A DNA stretch of 64,000 nt from an uncultured Pelagibacteraceae bacterium (GTDB lineage: Bacteria; Pseudomonadota; Alphaproteobacteria; Pelagibacterales; Pelagibacteraceae): positions 1 through 64,000 of the forward strand of contig CACLDE010000003.1 in NCBI GenBank assembly GCA_902605645.1. The letters run 5' to 3'. The notes beneath the pieces are model-generated. The model did no database searches, was not told the DNA's origin, and saw only the letters and a list, made by a program, of their open reading frames with translations. Positions 8,716 to 17,312 of this stretch are shown piece after piece. Within the stretch, counting starts at the first letter, position 1; the number at the start of each line of letters is the position of its first letter. The position numbers and the translations under genes were made by a program.

Positions 8716-8741
8716 AAAAAAAGGGGGCCTAAGCCCCCTTT
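8716..8741 (-). terminator. Intrinsic terminator/attenuator between dctP-like and dctQ-like genes
   Basis: On the minus strand, GGGGGC-TTAG-GCCCCC (8738-8723), extended by AAA/TTT, is followed directly by a run of T. This is a textbook rho-independent terminator. It lies inside the TRAP operon, 18 nt after the binding-protein stop codon and before the permease genes. Partial read-through would give excess binding protein over permease. Confidence 0.85.
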
Positions 8742-8758
8742 AATTTAAAAATTATTTA

Positions 8759-9907
8759 TTAGATTTTTACTTTAGCTATTGAACCAAACTCGTTCTCATA
8801 AGCCAATTTGTAATTTGGCTGGTTCATGAGTAAGTATTTCATTACTCTTTTAGCATAAGCTTTCTGTGAGTTAATTACTTTCTTAAAGAATGCATCTTTC
8901 TTCACAAAGTCACCAATAACTTTGTCCCATCCTTTAAGTTGTTGAGCTAAAATCTCATCAGAAGTTTGATAAACATTTACTTTGTGTTGGTTCATCAACT
9001 TAGATAAGTCAGCTGAGTATCTCACTAGCGCTTTAAAGTAGTTGTCTGTATTCGCAGCATAAGCAGCATTTTTTAGAATAGCCTGATGTTGAGGGCTTAA
9101 TCCATTAAATGACTTCTTATTAACTGGGATTTCAAACATCTCTTGAGATTGGTGGAAGCTTCCTAAGTGATAGTGCTTAGAAACATCTTGCATACCAAAT
9201 TGAGAGTCTGAAGTTGGGTTGTTAAATTCCGCCGCTTCAATCAAACCAGTTTTCATAGCTGGCTGAATTTCACCGCCTGGAAGTTGTCTTACAACCATTC
9301 CCATTGCTGTTAGAACGTTAGTAGCTAAACCAACTGTTCTATATTTCATACCTTTAACGTCAGACACTTTAGTTACGTTCTTTTTGAACCAACCAAATGG
9401 CTGAGCAGGCATAGGCATATGGAAGAAACCAATATAATCGAAACCAACTTTTGCAAGTGTTTCATCATAAAGTTTTCTACCTCCACCATACTCCATCCAT
9501 CCCATTACTTCTTGGGATGACATTCCGTATGAAGGACCTGTTCCGAATAGAGACGCGGCTGGATTTTTTCCATACCAATAAGCTGTAACCCAGTGTCCCA
9601 TATCTAGAACTCCTGAACTTACTGCTTGTCCAATCTCTGAAGTTTTAACAACTGCACCTACTGGCTGAAGGTCAATCTTTAATTGTCCACCAGACATGTC
9701 GCTAACCATTTTTGCATAGTCTCCTGCCATTTCAAAAAATATATTAGCTCCTGAAGGCCAAGCTGCTTGCATCTTTAAAGTCTTAGGAGCACCTAGAGCA
9801 ATATTTGGCATTGCTACAGTTGCTGCTGCTGCCGCACCGGTTGCTGCTGCTGCTTTAAAGAACTTACGTCTTGAAGGAGTTTTAACTCCTCTTATTTTCT
9901 TAGACAT
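8759..9907 (-). CDS. TRAP transporter substrate-binding protein (DctP family, Tat-exported)
   Basis: A periplasmic binding protein of 382 residues that captures the substrate for the TRAP permeases. The N-terminus has a twin-arginine signal (SRRKFF, Arg13-Arg14), a hydrophobic alanine-rich core and a likely cleavage after ALGA. The conserved arginine loop KYRTVGLA and the EFNNPTSDSQFGM segment fit the FcbT1/TakP-like branch, whose characterised members bind 2-oxo acids or lactate. The substrate here is inference. The gene has an unusually strong Shine-Dalgarno (AGGGGG) and an AT-rich promoter region upstream, consistent with high expression. Confidence 0.9.
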   Translation of the reverse strand: MSKKIRGVKTPSRRKFFKAAAATGAAAAATVAMPNIALGAPKTLKMQAAWPSGANIFFEMAGDYAKMVSDMSGGQLKIDLQPVGAVVKTSEIGQAVSSGVLDMGHWVTAYWYGKNPAASLFGTGPSYGMSSQEVMGWMEYGGGRKLYDETLAKVGFDYIGFFHMPMPAQPFGWFKKNVTKVSDVKGMKYRTVGLATNVLTAMGMVVRQLPGGEIQPAMKTGLIEAAEFNNPTSDSQFGMQDVSKHYHLGSFHQSQEMFEIPVNKKSFNGLSPQHQAILKNAAYAANTDNYFKALVRYSADLSKLMNQHKVNVYQTSDEILAQQLKGWDKVIGDFVKKDAFFKKVINSQKAYAKRVMKYLLMNQPNYKLAYENEFGSIAKVKI

Positions 9908-9918
9908 ATTTCCCCCTT
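9908..9918 (-). promoter_or_regulatory. Strong ribosome-binding site of the TRAP binding protein
   Basis: AAGGGGGAAAT immediately precedes the ATG at 9907. The block GGGGGAAATATGTC is identical to that at the start of the symporter small subunit (34244-34257). Most genes here have weak or no Shine-Dalgarno, so the match marks two transporters set for strong translation. Confidence 0.6.
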
Positions 9919-10025
9919 AATTATTAATAATTAATTAAATATTTAAACATATATAATTTTGAGAGTCCCACCTAAATTTTAATATTTTGACGCTTACAAC
10001 TACAACTAGAATGAGTTATTTTTGC

Positions 10026-10979
10026 TTAATTTACTTTGTTTTTACAGCTGCCGTTTTTAAAAAACTCGTCGATGTTATCTATTGCTAAGTTTGCCATAGC
10101 TGTACGAGTGTGTTTCGAGGCACTTCCTAGGTGAGGAAGGATGAATGCGCTTTTGTGTTTTAAATAACCTGGGTTTAAATTCGGTTCACCTTTATAAACG
10201 TCTAGACCAACAGCATAAATTTTTCGTCTGTTTAAGGCTTCTATTAGTGCTTCATCATTTACAATGTCTCCTCTGGCAACATTAGTTACTACTGCGCCAG
10301 GAGGTAAATATTCTAAAGTTTCTTTATTAATAAGGTCAGTTGTCTCTTTGGTAGCTGGACAACAAACTGATAGTACATCTGAAACATTTAGAAAACTTTT
10401 AAGATCTTTATGATAAATGGCTCCATCTTCTTTATCTACGCTTAGTTTTGAACGGTTATGATAATGAATTATCATTCCCAAAGATTTTGCAATACTTGCA
10501 ATTTTTCTTCCGATTCTTCCCATTCCTAAAATTCCTAGTCTAGTTCCTGTTAATTGTTTGCCTATCAAGTAATCAGCTGACCATTTCCAATTTGAAGCTT
10601 TTGCAGCTTCAATACCCTCAGGTGCTCTTCTACATGCTCCTAAAATTAATAAAATACCAATTTCAGCAGTTGCATCTGTCAACACTTCTGGGGTGTTAGT
10701 AACTACTATATTTCTTTTTTTTGCTGCTTCTAAATCGATGTTGCCAAATCCTACTGCAAAGTTTGATAATATCTTAATGCTATTTGGTAATTTGTTTATT
10801 GTTTCTGCATCTAATTTATCTGTTAGAGCAGATAAAATTCCATCACAGCCTTCGCTCATTTTTATTAATTTTTCTTGAGAATATAATTCATCATTCATAT
10901 TAAATTTCGTATCAAATATTTTTGAAGCTTTATCTTCACTAGATCTAAGTAGTTTTCTAGTTATAAGAATTTTTTTCAT
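10026..10979 (-). CDS. D-2-hydroxyacid dehydrogenase (glyoxylate/hydroxypyruvate reductase-like)
   Basis: An NAD(P)-dependent enzyme that interconverts 2-oxo acids and D-2-hydroxy acids in the cytoplasm. The protein has 317 residues. The nucleotide-binding loop is GMGRIG at 152-157. The catalytic Arg, Glu and His are seen as Arg236 (NVARGDIV), Glu265 (VYKGEP) and His283 (LPHLGSAS). The active-site loop NFAVGFGNID resembles glyoxylate/hydroxypyruvate reductases. It sits upstream of the TRAP binding protein in the same orientation and 5 nt downstream of the GlcD-like gene, placing it in a hydroxy-acid gene run. Confidence 0.9.
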   Translation of the reverse strand: MKKILITRKLLRSSEDKASKIFDTKFNMNDELYSQEKLIKMSEGCDGILSALTDKLDAETINKLPNSIKILSNFAVGFGNIDLEAAKKRNIVVTNTPEVLTDATAEIGILLILGACRRAPEGIEAAKASNWKWSADYLIGKQLTGTRLGILGMGRIGRKIASIAKSLGMIIHYHNRSKLSVDKEDGAIYHKDLKSFLNVSDVLSVCCPATKETTDLINKETLEYLPPGAVVTNVARGDIVNDEALIEALNRRKIYAVGLDVYKGEPNLNPGYLKHKSAFILPHLGSASKHTRTAMANLAIDNIDEFFKNGSCKNKVN

Positions 10980-10984
10980 TTGAG

Positions 10985-12358
10985 TTAATTTAAATCAAAA
11001 ATCTTACCTGGATTCATTATATTGTTTGGATCTATAGTTCTTTTTATAGATTTCATTACTGGAATATTATCTCCATGTTCCTTTATAAGATATTCTTTTT
11101 TATGAAGCCCTATTCCGTGTTCACCTGTAATTGTGCCACTAAGCTCTAGTGTCTTTTTAATTAACAAATCACTAAACTCTCTAATCTTATTATATGTTTC
11201 CTTTTTTTGAGGATCATATGGTAAAATAACGTGAAAATTTCCATCTCCTAAATGTCCGACCATTGGAGCTCTAAGACCAAATTTTTTTGTTTCTTTTTCT
11301 GCGAAATTTACACATTCTGTAATTTTTGAAATTGGAAGGCATACATCTGTGGAGTAAACTCTCCCATTTTTAATCAATGCTTTTACAGAATAATAAACAT
11401 CCCATCTTGCTTGCCACAATTTATTTCGTTCTGCTAAATCTTTTGCCCATTTAAAAGAACTGCCTTTATTGTCTTTTGAGATTTCTTCAACAATTTTAAT
11501 ATTTTCCTTATTGGATGACTCTGATCCATGAAATTCAAAAAATAGTGTTGGCAAGATTTTAAGATCTTGTAGCTTTGAATAATTAATACTTATATCCATT
11601 TGATCTTTATTTAGCATTTCAATTCTAGCTATCGGTACACCGTATTGAGTAATTTGTTGTGCTGTTTGAACCGCGTTTTCTAAAGTTGGAAAATGACAAA
11701 CCGCACTCATAATACTTTCAGGAATTGGGGATAATCTTAATTGTATTTCTGTGATTATTCCTAGCGTGCCTTCTGAGCCAATAAAAAGATTTGTTAAGTT
11801 GTATCCAGCTGAAGTTTTTTTTGTTCTGCTTCCTGTGTTAATGATGTCACCATTAGGAAGAACAACTGTCAAACCAGTAATTACAGTTTTCATAGTTCCA
11901 TATTTTACAGCCATTGTTCCAGATGCTGAAGTTGATGCCATTCCTCCGATAGCTGCGTTAGCTCCAGGATCAATCGGAAAGAACACCCCATCTTCTCTTA
12001 AATAGTCATTCAATTGCTCTTTTGTTACACAGGCTTGAACTCTACAATCAAAGTCCTCAACATTTACACTTAAAATTTTATTCATTTTTTCTAACGAAAT
12101 CGTAATACCTTTGTCGTTTCCTACAACATTGCCCTCCAACGAAGTTCCTGTTCCAAACGGAACAACGGGAATTTTATAATCGTTGCAAAGTTTTAAAATT
12201 TTAGAAACTTCCTCATTGGTTTCTGGAAAAACTACAGCTTGAGATAAAACAGGGTCATATGTGTCTTCACCTCTAGAATAATTTGTTCTGGTTGATACAG
12301 AAGTAGAAAATCTACCATTAAAAATTTTTTTTAATTCTTGCTGGACTTGTTCATTCAT
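10985..12358 (-). CDS. FAD-linked oxidase, GlcD / D-lactate dehydrogenase type
   Basis: A flavoprotein of 457 residues that oxidises a 2-hydroxy acid such as glycolate or D-lactate, passing electrons to the respiratory chain. The N-terminal FAD-binding domain has PFGTGTSLEGNV, DPGANAAIGGMASTSASG and GSEGTLGIITEI. The C-terminal substrate domain has GHLGDGNFHVIL and TGEHGIGLHKKEYL, near-diagnostic for the GlcD/Dld group. No glcE or glcF follows, so a stand-alone D-lactate dehydrogenase-like enzyme is as likely as a glycolate oxidase subunit. Confidence 0.9.
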   Translation of the reverse strand: MNEQVQQELKKIFNGRFSTSVSTRTNYSRGEDTYDPVLSQAVVFPETNEEVSKILKLCNDYKIPVVPFGTGTSLEGNVVGNDKGITISLEKMNKILSVNVEDFDCRVQACVTKEQLNDYLREDGVFFPIDPGANAAIGGMASTSASGTMAVKYGTMKTVITGLTVVLPNGDIINTGSRTKKTSAGYNLTNLFIGSEGTLGIITEIQLRLSPIPESIMSAVCHFPTLENAVQTAQQITQYGVPIARIEMLNKDQMDISINYSKLQDLKILPTLFFEFHGSESSNKENIKIVEEISKDNKGSSFKWAKDLAERNKLWQARWDVYYSVKALIKNGRVYSTDVCLPISKITECVNFAEKETKKFGLRAPMVGHLGDGNFHVILPYDPQKKETYNKIREFSDLLIKKTLELSGTITGEHGIGLHKKEYLIKEHGDNIPVMKSIKRTIDPNNIMNPGKIFDLN

Positions 12359-12395
12359 AAGTTCGATATTAATTGAAATTTAAAGAAAATACAGC

Positions 12396-13562
12396 TTATT
12401 TAGCCAGCATTTTTTTAATATTTTCAAGAGCTTCTGAAATATTGGCTTGTGAGGCCGCGAAACTAAATCTTACGTAATCTTTTGCTGTTTTACCAAATGC
12501 TGTTCCAGGAACTATAGCAACACCTGCTTCGTGCATACATTTTTTAGCAAATTCAGCACCATTCATTCCTGTTCCAATAACTTTTGGAAAAGCATAAAAA
12601 GCTCCGCCAGGTAAACTACATTCTACACCAGGTAAATTATTTAGTCCCTCATGAATAAGTTTTCTTCTAATAGTAAATTTTTCCATCATATGGTCAATTG
12701 ATTCGTCTGATCCATCTAGTGCAGCAATTCCTGCAAATTGAGCTGCAGCATTTACGCAAGAAACGCTGTTGATTAATAATTTATTTACATGTTCAACTAA
12801 TTTTTCTGGCCAAAAACTCCAACCTAATCTCCAGCCTGTCATGGAATATGCTTTGCTCCAACCTTCAAGAACAATTAATCTTTCTCTTAGTTCTGGATAA
12901 TTAAAAAATGTGGGCATCTCTTTTCCATCAAATATTTGTCTGCTATAAATCTCATCGCTCAAAATAGTAACATGAGGATGTTTTTTAAGTCCTTCAGCTA
13001 GAATATCAATATCTGATTTTTCAACAAAACTTCCGGTAGGATTGTTCGGATTAATTAAGACAAGCAATCTGGTTTTATCTGTTATTAACGATAAAATTTT
13101 TTCTGGGTTAAATTTTAAATCTTTATCTTCTGTTAAATCATAAGGTACGGCTTTAGCACCTGTGAAGTTTATCATTGATTCATAAATAGGAAATGCAGGT
13201 GTTGGATGAATAATTTCTACTCCTGGCTCACCAAAACATTGTATGGCATAACTCATTGTAGGTTTTCCCCCAGGCATTATAATTATTCTTTCAGGATCAA
13301 CATCTTGATTATATAATTTTTTAATCTTTCTAGTTACTGCTTGTCTACACTCAAGAATTCCATTCGATAAAACATAGCCATGATGACCATCATCCAGTGC
13401 TTTTTTCGCCGCCTCAACAATATGTTTAGGAGTTTTAAAGTCAGGTTGACCTAGTCCAAGATGTATCATAGGTTTTCCTGCAGCTTCTAATTTTTTTGCC
13501 TCTGCAAGAACACTAAAAGCAGTTTCTGTTCCTAATCTATCTAAACTTTTTGCTAATTTCAT
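12396..13562 (-). CDS. Class I/II pyridoxal-phosphate aminotransferase
   Basis: A fold-type I aminotransferase of 388 residues that moves an amino group between an amino acid and a 2-oxo acid. The PLP lysine lies in EGWSKAYSMTGWRLGW, the substrate arginine region near VRFSFAAS at the C-terminus, and NPNNPTG is the conserved cofactor-binding loop. The closest broad group is aspartate-type or branched aminotransferases; the exact substrate cannot be assigned. It lies between the GlcD-like oxidase and two alpha-hydroxy-acid oxidases, so it may aminate the 2-oxo acids they form. Confidence 0.9.
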   Translation of the reverse strand: MKLAKSLDRLGTETAFSVLAEAKKLEAAGKPMIHLGLGQPDFKTPKHIVEAAKKALDDGHHGYVLSNGILECRQAVTRKIKKLYNQDVDPERIIIMPGGKPTMSYAIQCFGEPGVEIIHPTPAFPIYESMINFTGAKAVPYDLTEDKDLKFNPEKILSLITDKTRLLVLINPNNPTGSFVEKSDIDILAEGLKKHPHVTILSDEIYSRQIFDGKEMPTFFNYPELRERLIVLEGWSKAYSMTGWRLGWSFWPEKLVEHVNKLLINSVSCVNAAAQFAGIAALDGSDESIDHMMEKFTIRRKLIHEGLNNLPGVECSLPGGAFYAFPKVIGTGMNGAEFAKKCMHEAGVAIVPGTAFGKTAKDYVRFSFAASQANISEALENIKKMLAK

Positions 13563-13580
13563 ATGGCTTTTATAATTTCC

Positions 13581-14732
13581 TTAGTCTCTAAATGCAATAT
13601 TATCTTTGCTTAGATCACTAATTTTTTTCTTACCCAAAAGTATCATATCTCTTCTTAATTCATCTTTCATTCGTTGCAATATCATTTCAACACCTTTTTG
13701 GCCTCCCGCACTCAAAGCAAAAAGAAAGCCTTTTCCAAAACTGCAGGCTGTCGCGCCTAAAGACAAAGCTTTTAAAACATGGGTACCCCTTCTAATACCT
13801 CCGTCTACAATAATCTCTATTTTTCCACCAACTGCGTCTACAATTTTTTCTAGTTGATCAAATGGTGATCTAGAGCCATCGAGTTGTCTTCCCCCATGAT
13901 TCGATAACATTATCGCGCTTGCACCTATGTCGACAGCTTTTTTAGCGTCATCAACTGACATAACTCCTTTTAAAGCAAATGGACCACCCCATCTTTTTAT
14001 GCAATACTCTGCGTCCTTCCAGCTCATAGCAGGATCATATTGTTCGTTAATGTATTCCATAACACCTTTAGCAATTGATGAACTTTTTTTTACAAAATTA
14101 GAAACGTTCGGTAATTGAAATTTCTCATGAGTGAGATAATTCATTGTCCACATCGGATGTGTTGCAAAACTCATTAAGCTTTTTAACGTTAATTTTGGAG
14201 GTGTTGTAAATCCCCACTTATGATCTCTTTCACGATTGCCGGCGACTATTGTATCTACGGTGAGACACATTGCATTAAAGCCTGAACTTTTACATCTATC
14301 AATCAAATTATCTGTTAAGCCTTGTGTTTTATGTATGTATATTTGAAACATTTTTGGTCCACCTGCTTTGTTTGCTATTTCCTCTATCGAAGAGGTTGCC
14401 ATTGTTGACATACTATAAAAGGTTCCAAACTTTTCAGCTGCTCTTGCGCTAGCTTTGTCTCCATCATGATGAAAAAGCCTTTGCATTGCCACAGGTGAGA
14501 GAAATAGAGGCATATCTATTTTTGTTCCTAAAACGTTAGTTGATAGATTGGGCTCTCCTACACTCGCCAAAATATTAGGCACTAAATCACATTTAGAAAA
14601 AGAATCTGTATTCCTTTTTAAAGTGACTTCGTCATCAGCTCCTCCATCAATATAATGAAATATTGGAGCAGGTAATTTTTTCTTGGCTATTATTCTGAAA
14701 TCTTCAAAATTGTAACTATCTTTAAGACTCAT
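13581..14732 (-). CDS. FMN-dependent alpha-hydroxy-acid oxidase/dehydrogenase (copy 2)
   Basis: An FMN enzyme of the L-lactate dehydrogenase / glycolate oxidase family, 383 residues, that oxidises an L-2-hydroxy acid to the 2-oxo acid. Active-site residues are present: Tyr in FHYIDGGADDE, Tyr in FQIYIHKT, Asp in LTVDT, Lys in FALKGVMS, and His and Arg in SNHGGRQLDGSRS. It is a diverged tandem paralogue of the next gene, same length and active-site set, overlapping it by 1 nt. The pair probably differ in substrate; L-lactate is the default guess for one of them. Confidence 0.92.
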   Translation of the reverse strand: MSLKDSYNFEDFRIIAKKKLPAPIFHYIDGGADDEVTLKRNTDSFSKCDLVPNILASVGEPNLSTNVLGTKIDMPLFLSPVAMQRLFHHDGDKASARAAEKFGTFYSMSTMATSSIEEIANKAGGPKMFQIYIHKTQGLTDNLIDRCKSSGFNAMCLTVDTIVAGNRERDHKWGFTTPPKLTLKSLMSFATHPMWTMNYLTHEKFQLPNVSNFVKKSSSIAKGVMEYINEQYDPAMSWKDAEYCIKRWGGPFALKGVMSVDDAKKAVDIGASAIMLSNHGGRQLDGSRSPFDQLEKIVDAVGGKIEIIVDGGIRRGTHVLKALSLGATACSFGKGFLFALSAGGQKGVEMILQRMKDELRRDMILLGKKKISDLSKDNIAFRD

Positions 14733-15883
14733 TACTTTCTGAATCTTAAGTTTTTTCTACTTAAATCGCTTATTTTTGTACAACCCATTAGCTTCATGTC
14801 TCTTTCAAGTTCAGCCTTATATTGCCCTAAGGCTCTTTCAACGCCTGCTTGTCCAGCAGCAGCCAACGCATATAAATAAAGTCTTCCTCCTGAACATGCT
14901 TTAGCGCCTAATGATAGAGCTTTAAGCATATGAGTTCCTCTATGAATTCCGCCTTCACAAATAACGTCCAGTTTGTCTCCAACAGCATCAACAATTTCTG
15001 CAAGTTGGTCAAAAGGAGATCTCGATCCGTCAAGTTGTCTTCCTCCATGATTTGAAACCATTATTCCTGTACATCCAATGTCTACAGCTCTCTTAGCGTC
15101 TTCAACACTCATAACTCCTTTAAGTGCAAAATGACCTCCCCATTGAGAACATAGTTTTTCAGCATCTTTCCAATTCATTGATTGGTCTAACATTGTAGAA
15201 AAGTAATTTCCAATTGAGGTATTAGTGTTTGTTCCAGCCTCAAGATGATCTTGAATATGTGGTAACTCAAACTTACCTTTTGTTAAATAATTTATTCCCC
15301 ACATTGGTTTTGTGGCAAAACTAAATAAGCTGGCTAAAGTTAATTTAGGTGGAGATGTAAAGCCAGTTCTTAAATCTCTCTCTCTATTACCTCCTGTTAT
15401 TGTATCTACTGTTAGAGCCATCACATCAAATTTTGCTGCTTTTGCTCTTTCTAAACAAGAAGTGTTCAATCCTCTATCTTTATGAAAATAGAACTGAAAC
15501 ATTTTTGGAGTATCAATCATAGAAGATATTTCTTCTACACTTACCGTTGCTAATGCAGAAACTCCAAACATCGTATTAAATTTCTGTGCAGCTCTTCCAA
15601 CAGCTCTCTCTCCATCATAATGAAATAGTCGTTGTAAGGCAGTTGGTGCGAGGTAAAAAGGTAAGTCTAATTTTTTTCCGAATATAGTAGTTGATAAATC
15701 AACATTCTCTACTCCTCGCAAAACATTTGGAACTAAATCAACATCATCAAATGCACTTGTGTTTCGAGCATAAGTAACTTCATCATCAGCTGCTCCATCT
15801 ATATAATGAAATATTGGACTGGGCAATTTTCTTTTTGCTAGTTTACGAAAGTCACTAAAGTTATGGCAATTTTTTAATGACAT
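14732..15883 (-). CDS. FMN-dependent alpha-hydroxy-acid oxidase/dehydrogenase (copy 1)
   Basis: The upstream member of a tandem pair, also 383 residues. It has the same catalytic set: FHYIDGAADDE, FQFYFHKDRG, LTVDTITGG, FALKGVMS and SNHGGRQLDGSRS. The second copy has YIHKT where this one has YFHKD, and the stretch between the Asp and Lys motifs (about residues 190-235) differs most; in this family that region is a lid that affects electron acceptor and membrane contact. It is the first gene of the hydroxy-acid run, just downstream of the PagL-like gene with almost no gap. Confidence 0.92.
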   Translation of the reverse strand: MSLKNCHNFSDFRKLAKRKLPSPIFHYIDGAADDEVTYARNTSAFDDVDLVPNVLRGVENVDLSTTIFGKKLDLPFYLAPTALQRLFHYDGERAVGRAAQKFNTMFGVSALATVSVEEISSMIDTPKMFQFYFHKDRGLNTSCLERAKAAKFDVMALTVDTITGGNRERDLRTGFTSPPKLTLASLFSFATKPMWGINYLTKGKFELPHIQDHLEAGTNTNTSIGNYFSTMLDQSMNWKDAEKLCSQWGGHFALKGVMSVEDAKRAVDIGCTGIMVSNHGGRQLDGSRSPFDQLAEIVDAVGDKLDVICEGGIHRGTHMLKALSLGAKACSGGRLYLYALAAAGQAGVERALGQYKAELERDMKLMGCTKISDLSRKNLRFRK

Positions 15884-15884
15884 A

Positions 15885-16385
15885 TTAAAATCTCGTAGAA
15901 AATGTTAATTGCTGATTATCAGTTCCAGGATTGGTACTTCCCCAGTCGTTATTAGATATATGGCTGTAGCTGTAACCAAAGTTCGAGTCTTTAAAAATGT
16001 CAAGTCCAACTTTTACTTCGCTTTTAAATTCCAATGCACTTCCTAAATCTTTACCGTTTCCTTTATCGTAGTACCCAGGTGTGAAGCTTGGGGAAATATT
16101 CATAGGGCCTAAATTATATTGCCCTTCAATGCCAGTGTAGAGATATAAAGAACTTTTGCCTGTTACAAAAGCTCCACTTACAGGAGCAATTTTACCTATT
16201 AAAGTATTTCTAAATAAATCGGTATTTCTGTGTTCAATTCCAATTAAAGTAGTTTGGTCGTCACCTTCTTTATCTATTACATCAAATGTTCCTGTATAAA
16301 CAGAGATGTCTAAATTTTCACTTAACAAAATTGTTTGTTTAAAAACAAACAGTAATAATACGTATGTTAAAAACTTTAATTTCAT
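15885..16385 (-). CDS. PagL-like lipid A 3-O-deacylase (acyloxyacyl hydrolase family)
   Basis: A 166-residue protein with an N-terminal signal peptide (hydrophobic to about residue 20) and alternating beta-strand sequence ending in aromatic F, as expected of a small outer-membrane barrel. Near the C-terminus, YSHISNNDWGSTNPGTDN carries the His142-x-Ser144-Asn pattern and NPG that define PagL enzymes, which remove an acyl chain from lipid A in the outer membrane. The overall sequence is diverged, so the call rests on size, signal peptide and this motif. It lies between ccmH and the hydroxy-acid genes. Confidence 0.68.
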   Translation of the reverse strand: MKLKFLTYVLLLFVFKQTILLSENLDISVYTGTFDVIDKEGDDQTTLIGIEHRNTDLFRNTLIGKIAPVSGAFVTGKSSLYLYTGIEGQYNLGPMNISPSFTPGYYDKGNGKDLGSALEFKSEVKVGLDIFKDSNFGYSYSHISNNDWGSTNPGTDNQQLTFSTRF

Positions 16386-16435
16386 ATAAATAAATTACTA
16401 CGTAAATTCAAAAATGTATAGTCAGTAAGACGAAA

Positions 16436-16798
16436 TTAGTGTTTTTCCCTTCTTAGATATTTGAAAATCAATAATCCACCAAAAACCAAAACAATATAGG
16501 GAGAAAACCATAATAAGGAATTTATATAATTAAATTTTGGTTTATAAATAATCCATTCTCCATATTTTTCGGCTAAAAATTCATAAATTTCTTTTTCATT
16601 GTCTCCTTGATCGATTTTATCTCTAACTACAATTTTAACAGTTTGTGCAAAATCTGAATTGGATTCTGCGATAGATTGTCCTTGGCAGACTATACATCTG
16701 AGATTTTTGAAAATTTTTGACTCCAAATTATTCACCTCAGCAGCGCTAGGCTCAATAAAAAAAATATAAAAAAATATTATTATGAATTTATTTTTCAT
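16436..16798 (-). CDS. ccmH: Cytochrome c-type biogenesis protein CcmH
   Basis: CcmH reduces apocytochrome c haem-binding cysteines in the periplasm during system I maturation. The 120-residue protein has a signal peptide, the redox motif RCIVCQGQS with Cys35 and Cys38, and one C-terminal membrane helix. The family consensus is LRCxxCQxQS. It is the last gene of the ccm run and overlaps ccmG by 11 nt. No CcmI-type TPR domain is fused or adjacent. Confidence 0.94.
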   Translation of the reverse strand: MKNKFIIIFFYIFFIEPSAAEVNNLESKIFKNLRCIVCQGQSIAESNSDFAQTVKIVVRDKIDQGDNEKEIYEFLAEKYGEWIIYKPKFNYINSLLWFSPYIVLVFGGLLIFKYLRREKH

Positions 16799-17312
16799 TT
16801 ACTAATTGTAATATATCTTCATAATCATTAACATCCAAAGGTCCAATAAATTTACTAATAATTTTATGCTTTTTATCAATTAAGATACTTTCAGGTATCC
16901 CATAAACACCAAATAAAATTGTTTTAGTTCCATCCTTATCACTTAAAGAAAAATCATATGGGTTACCTAATTCTCTTAAAAAATTGTTAGCGTTTAATTT
17001 TTTATCTTTAAAATTAATACCAATTATTTTTAAATTATTTTCTTTTTTTAAAGCCATTAAAATAGAATGTTCTTTTTTGCATGGAAGGCACCAAGAGGCC
17101 CAAATATTTAATAAATGAAATTTGTCATTGCTTAAATCTTGTTTTTTAAATACTTCATCATTGTTAAGAAATATTATTTCAAAATTATCTACACTCTTTC
17201 CAACTATTTTTTCAGTGCTATATCTTTTGTCAGTATTTAGAGCTAAGAAAAAAACTAAAAGAGCAAATGCTACTAGAGAAATTGAAATTATTTTTAGAAA
17301 ACTTATTTTCAT
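16788..17312 (-). CDS. ccmG: Thiol:disulfide interchange protein CcmG/DsbE
   Basis: A periplasmic thioredoxin-like reductant that keeps CcmH and apocytochrome cysteines reduced. The protein has 174 residues with an N-terminal membrane anchor (about 5-25) and the active site WASWCLPCKKEH, Cys75 and Cys78. A cis-proline region follows in YGIPESILID. It overlaps ccmF by 4 nt and ccmH by 11 nt. Confidence 0.94.
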   Translation of the reverse strand: MKISFLKIISISLVAFALLVFFLALNTDKRYSTEKIVGKSVDNFEIIFLNNDEVFKKQDLSNDKFHLLNIWASWCLPCKKEHSILMALKKENNLKIIGINFKDKKLNANNFLRELGNPYDFSLSDKDGTKTILFGVYGIPESILIDKKHKIISKFIGPLDVNDYEDILQLVNEK

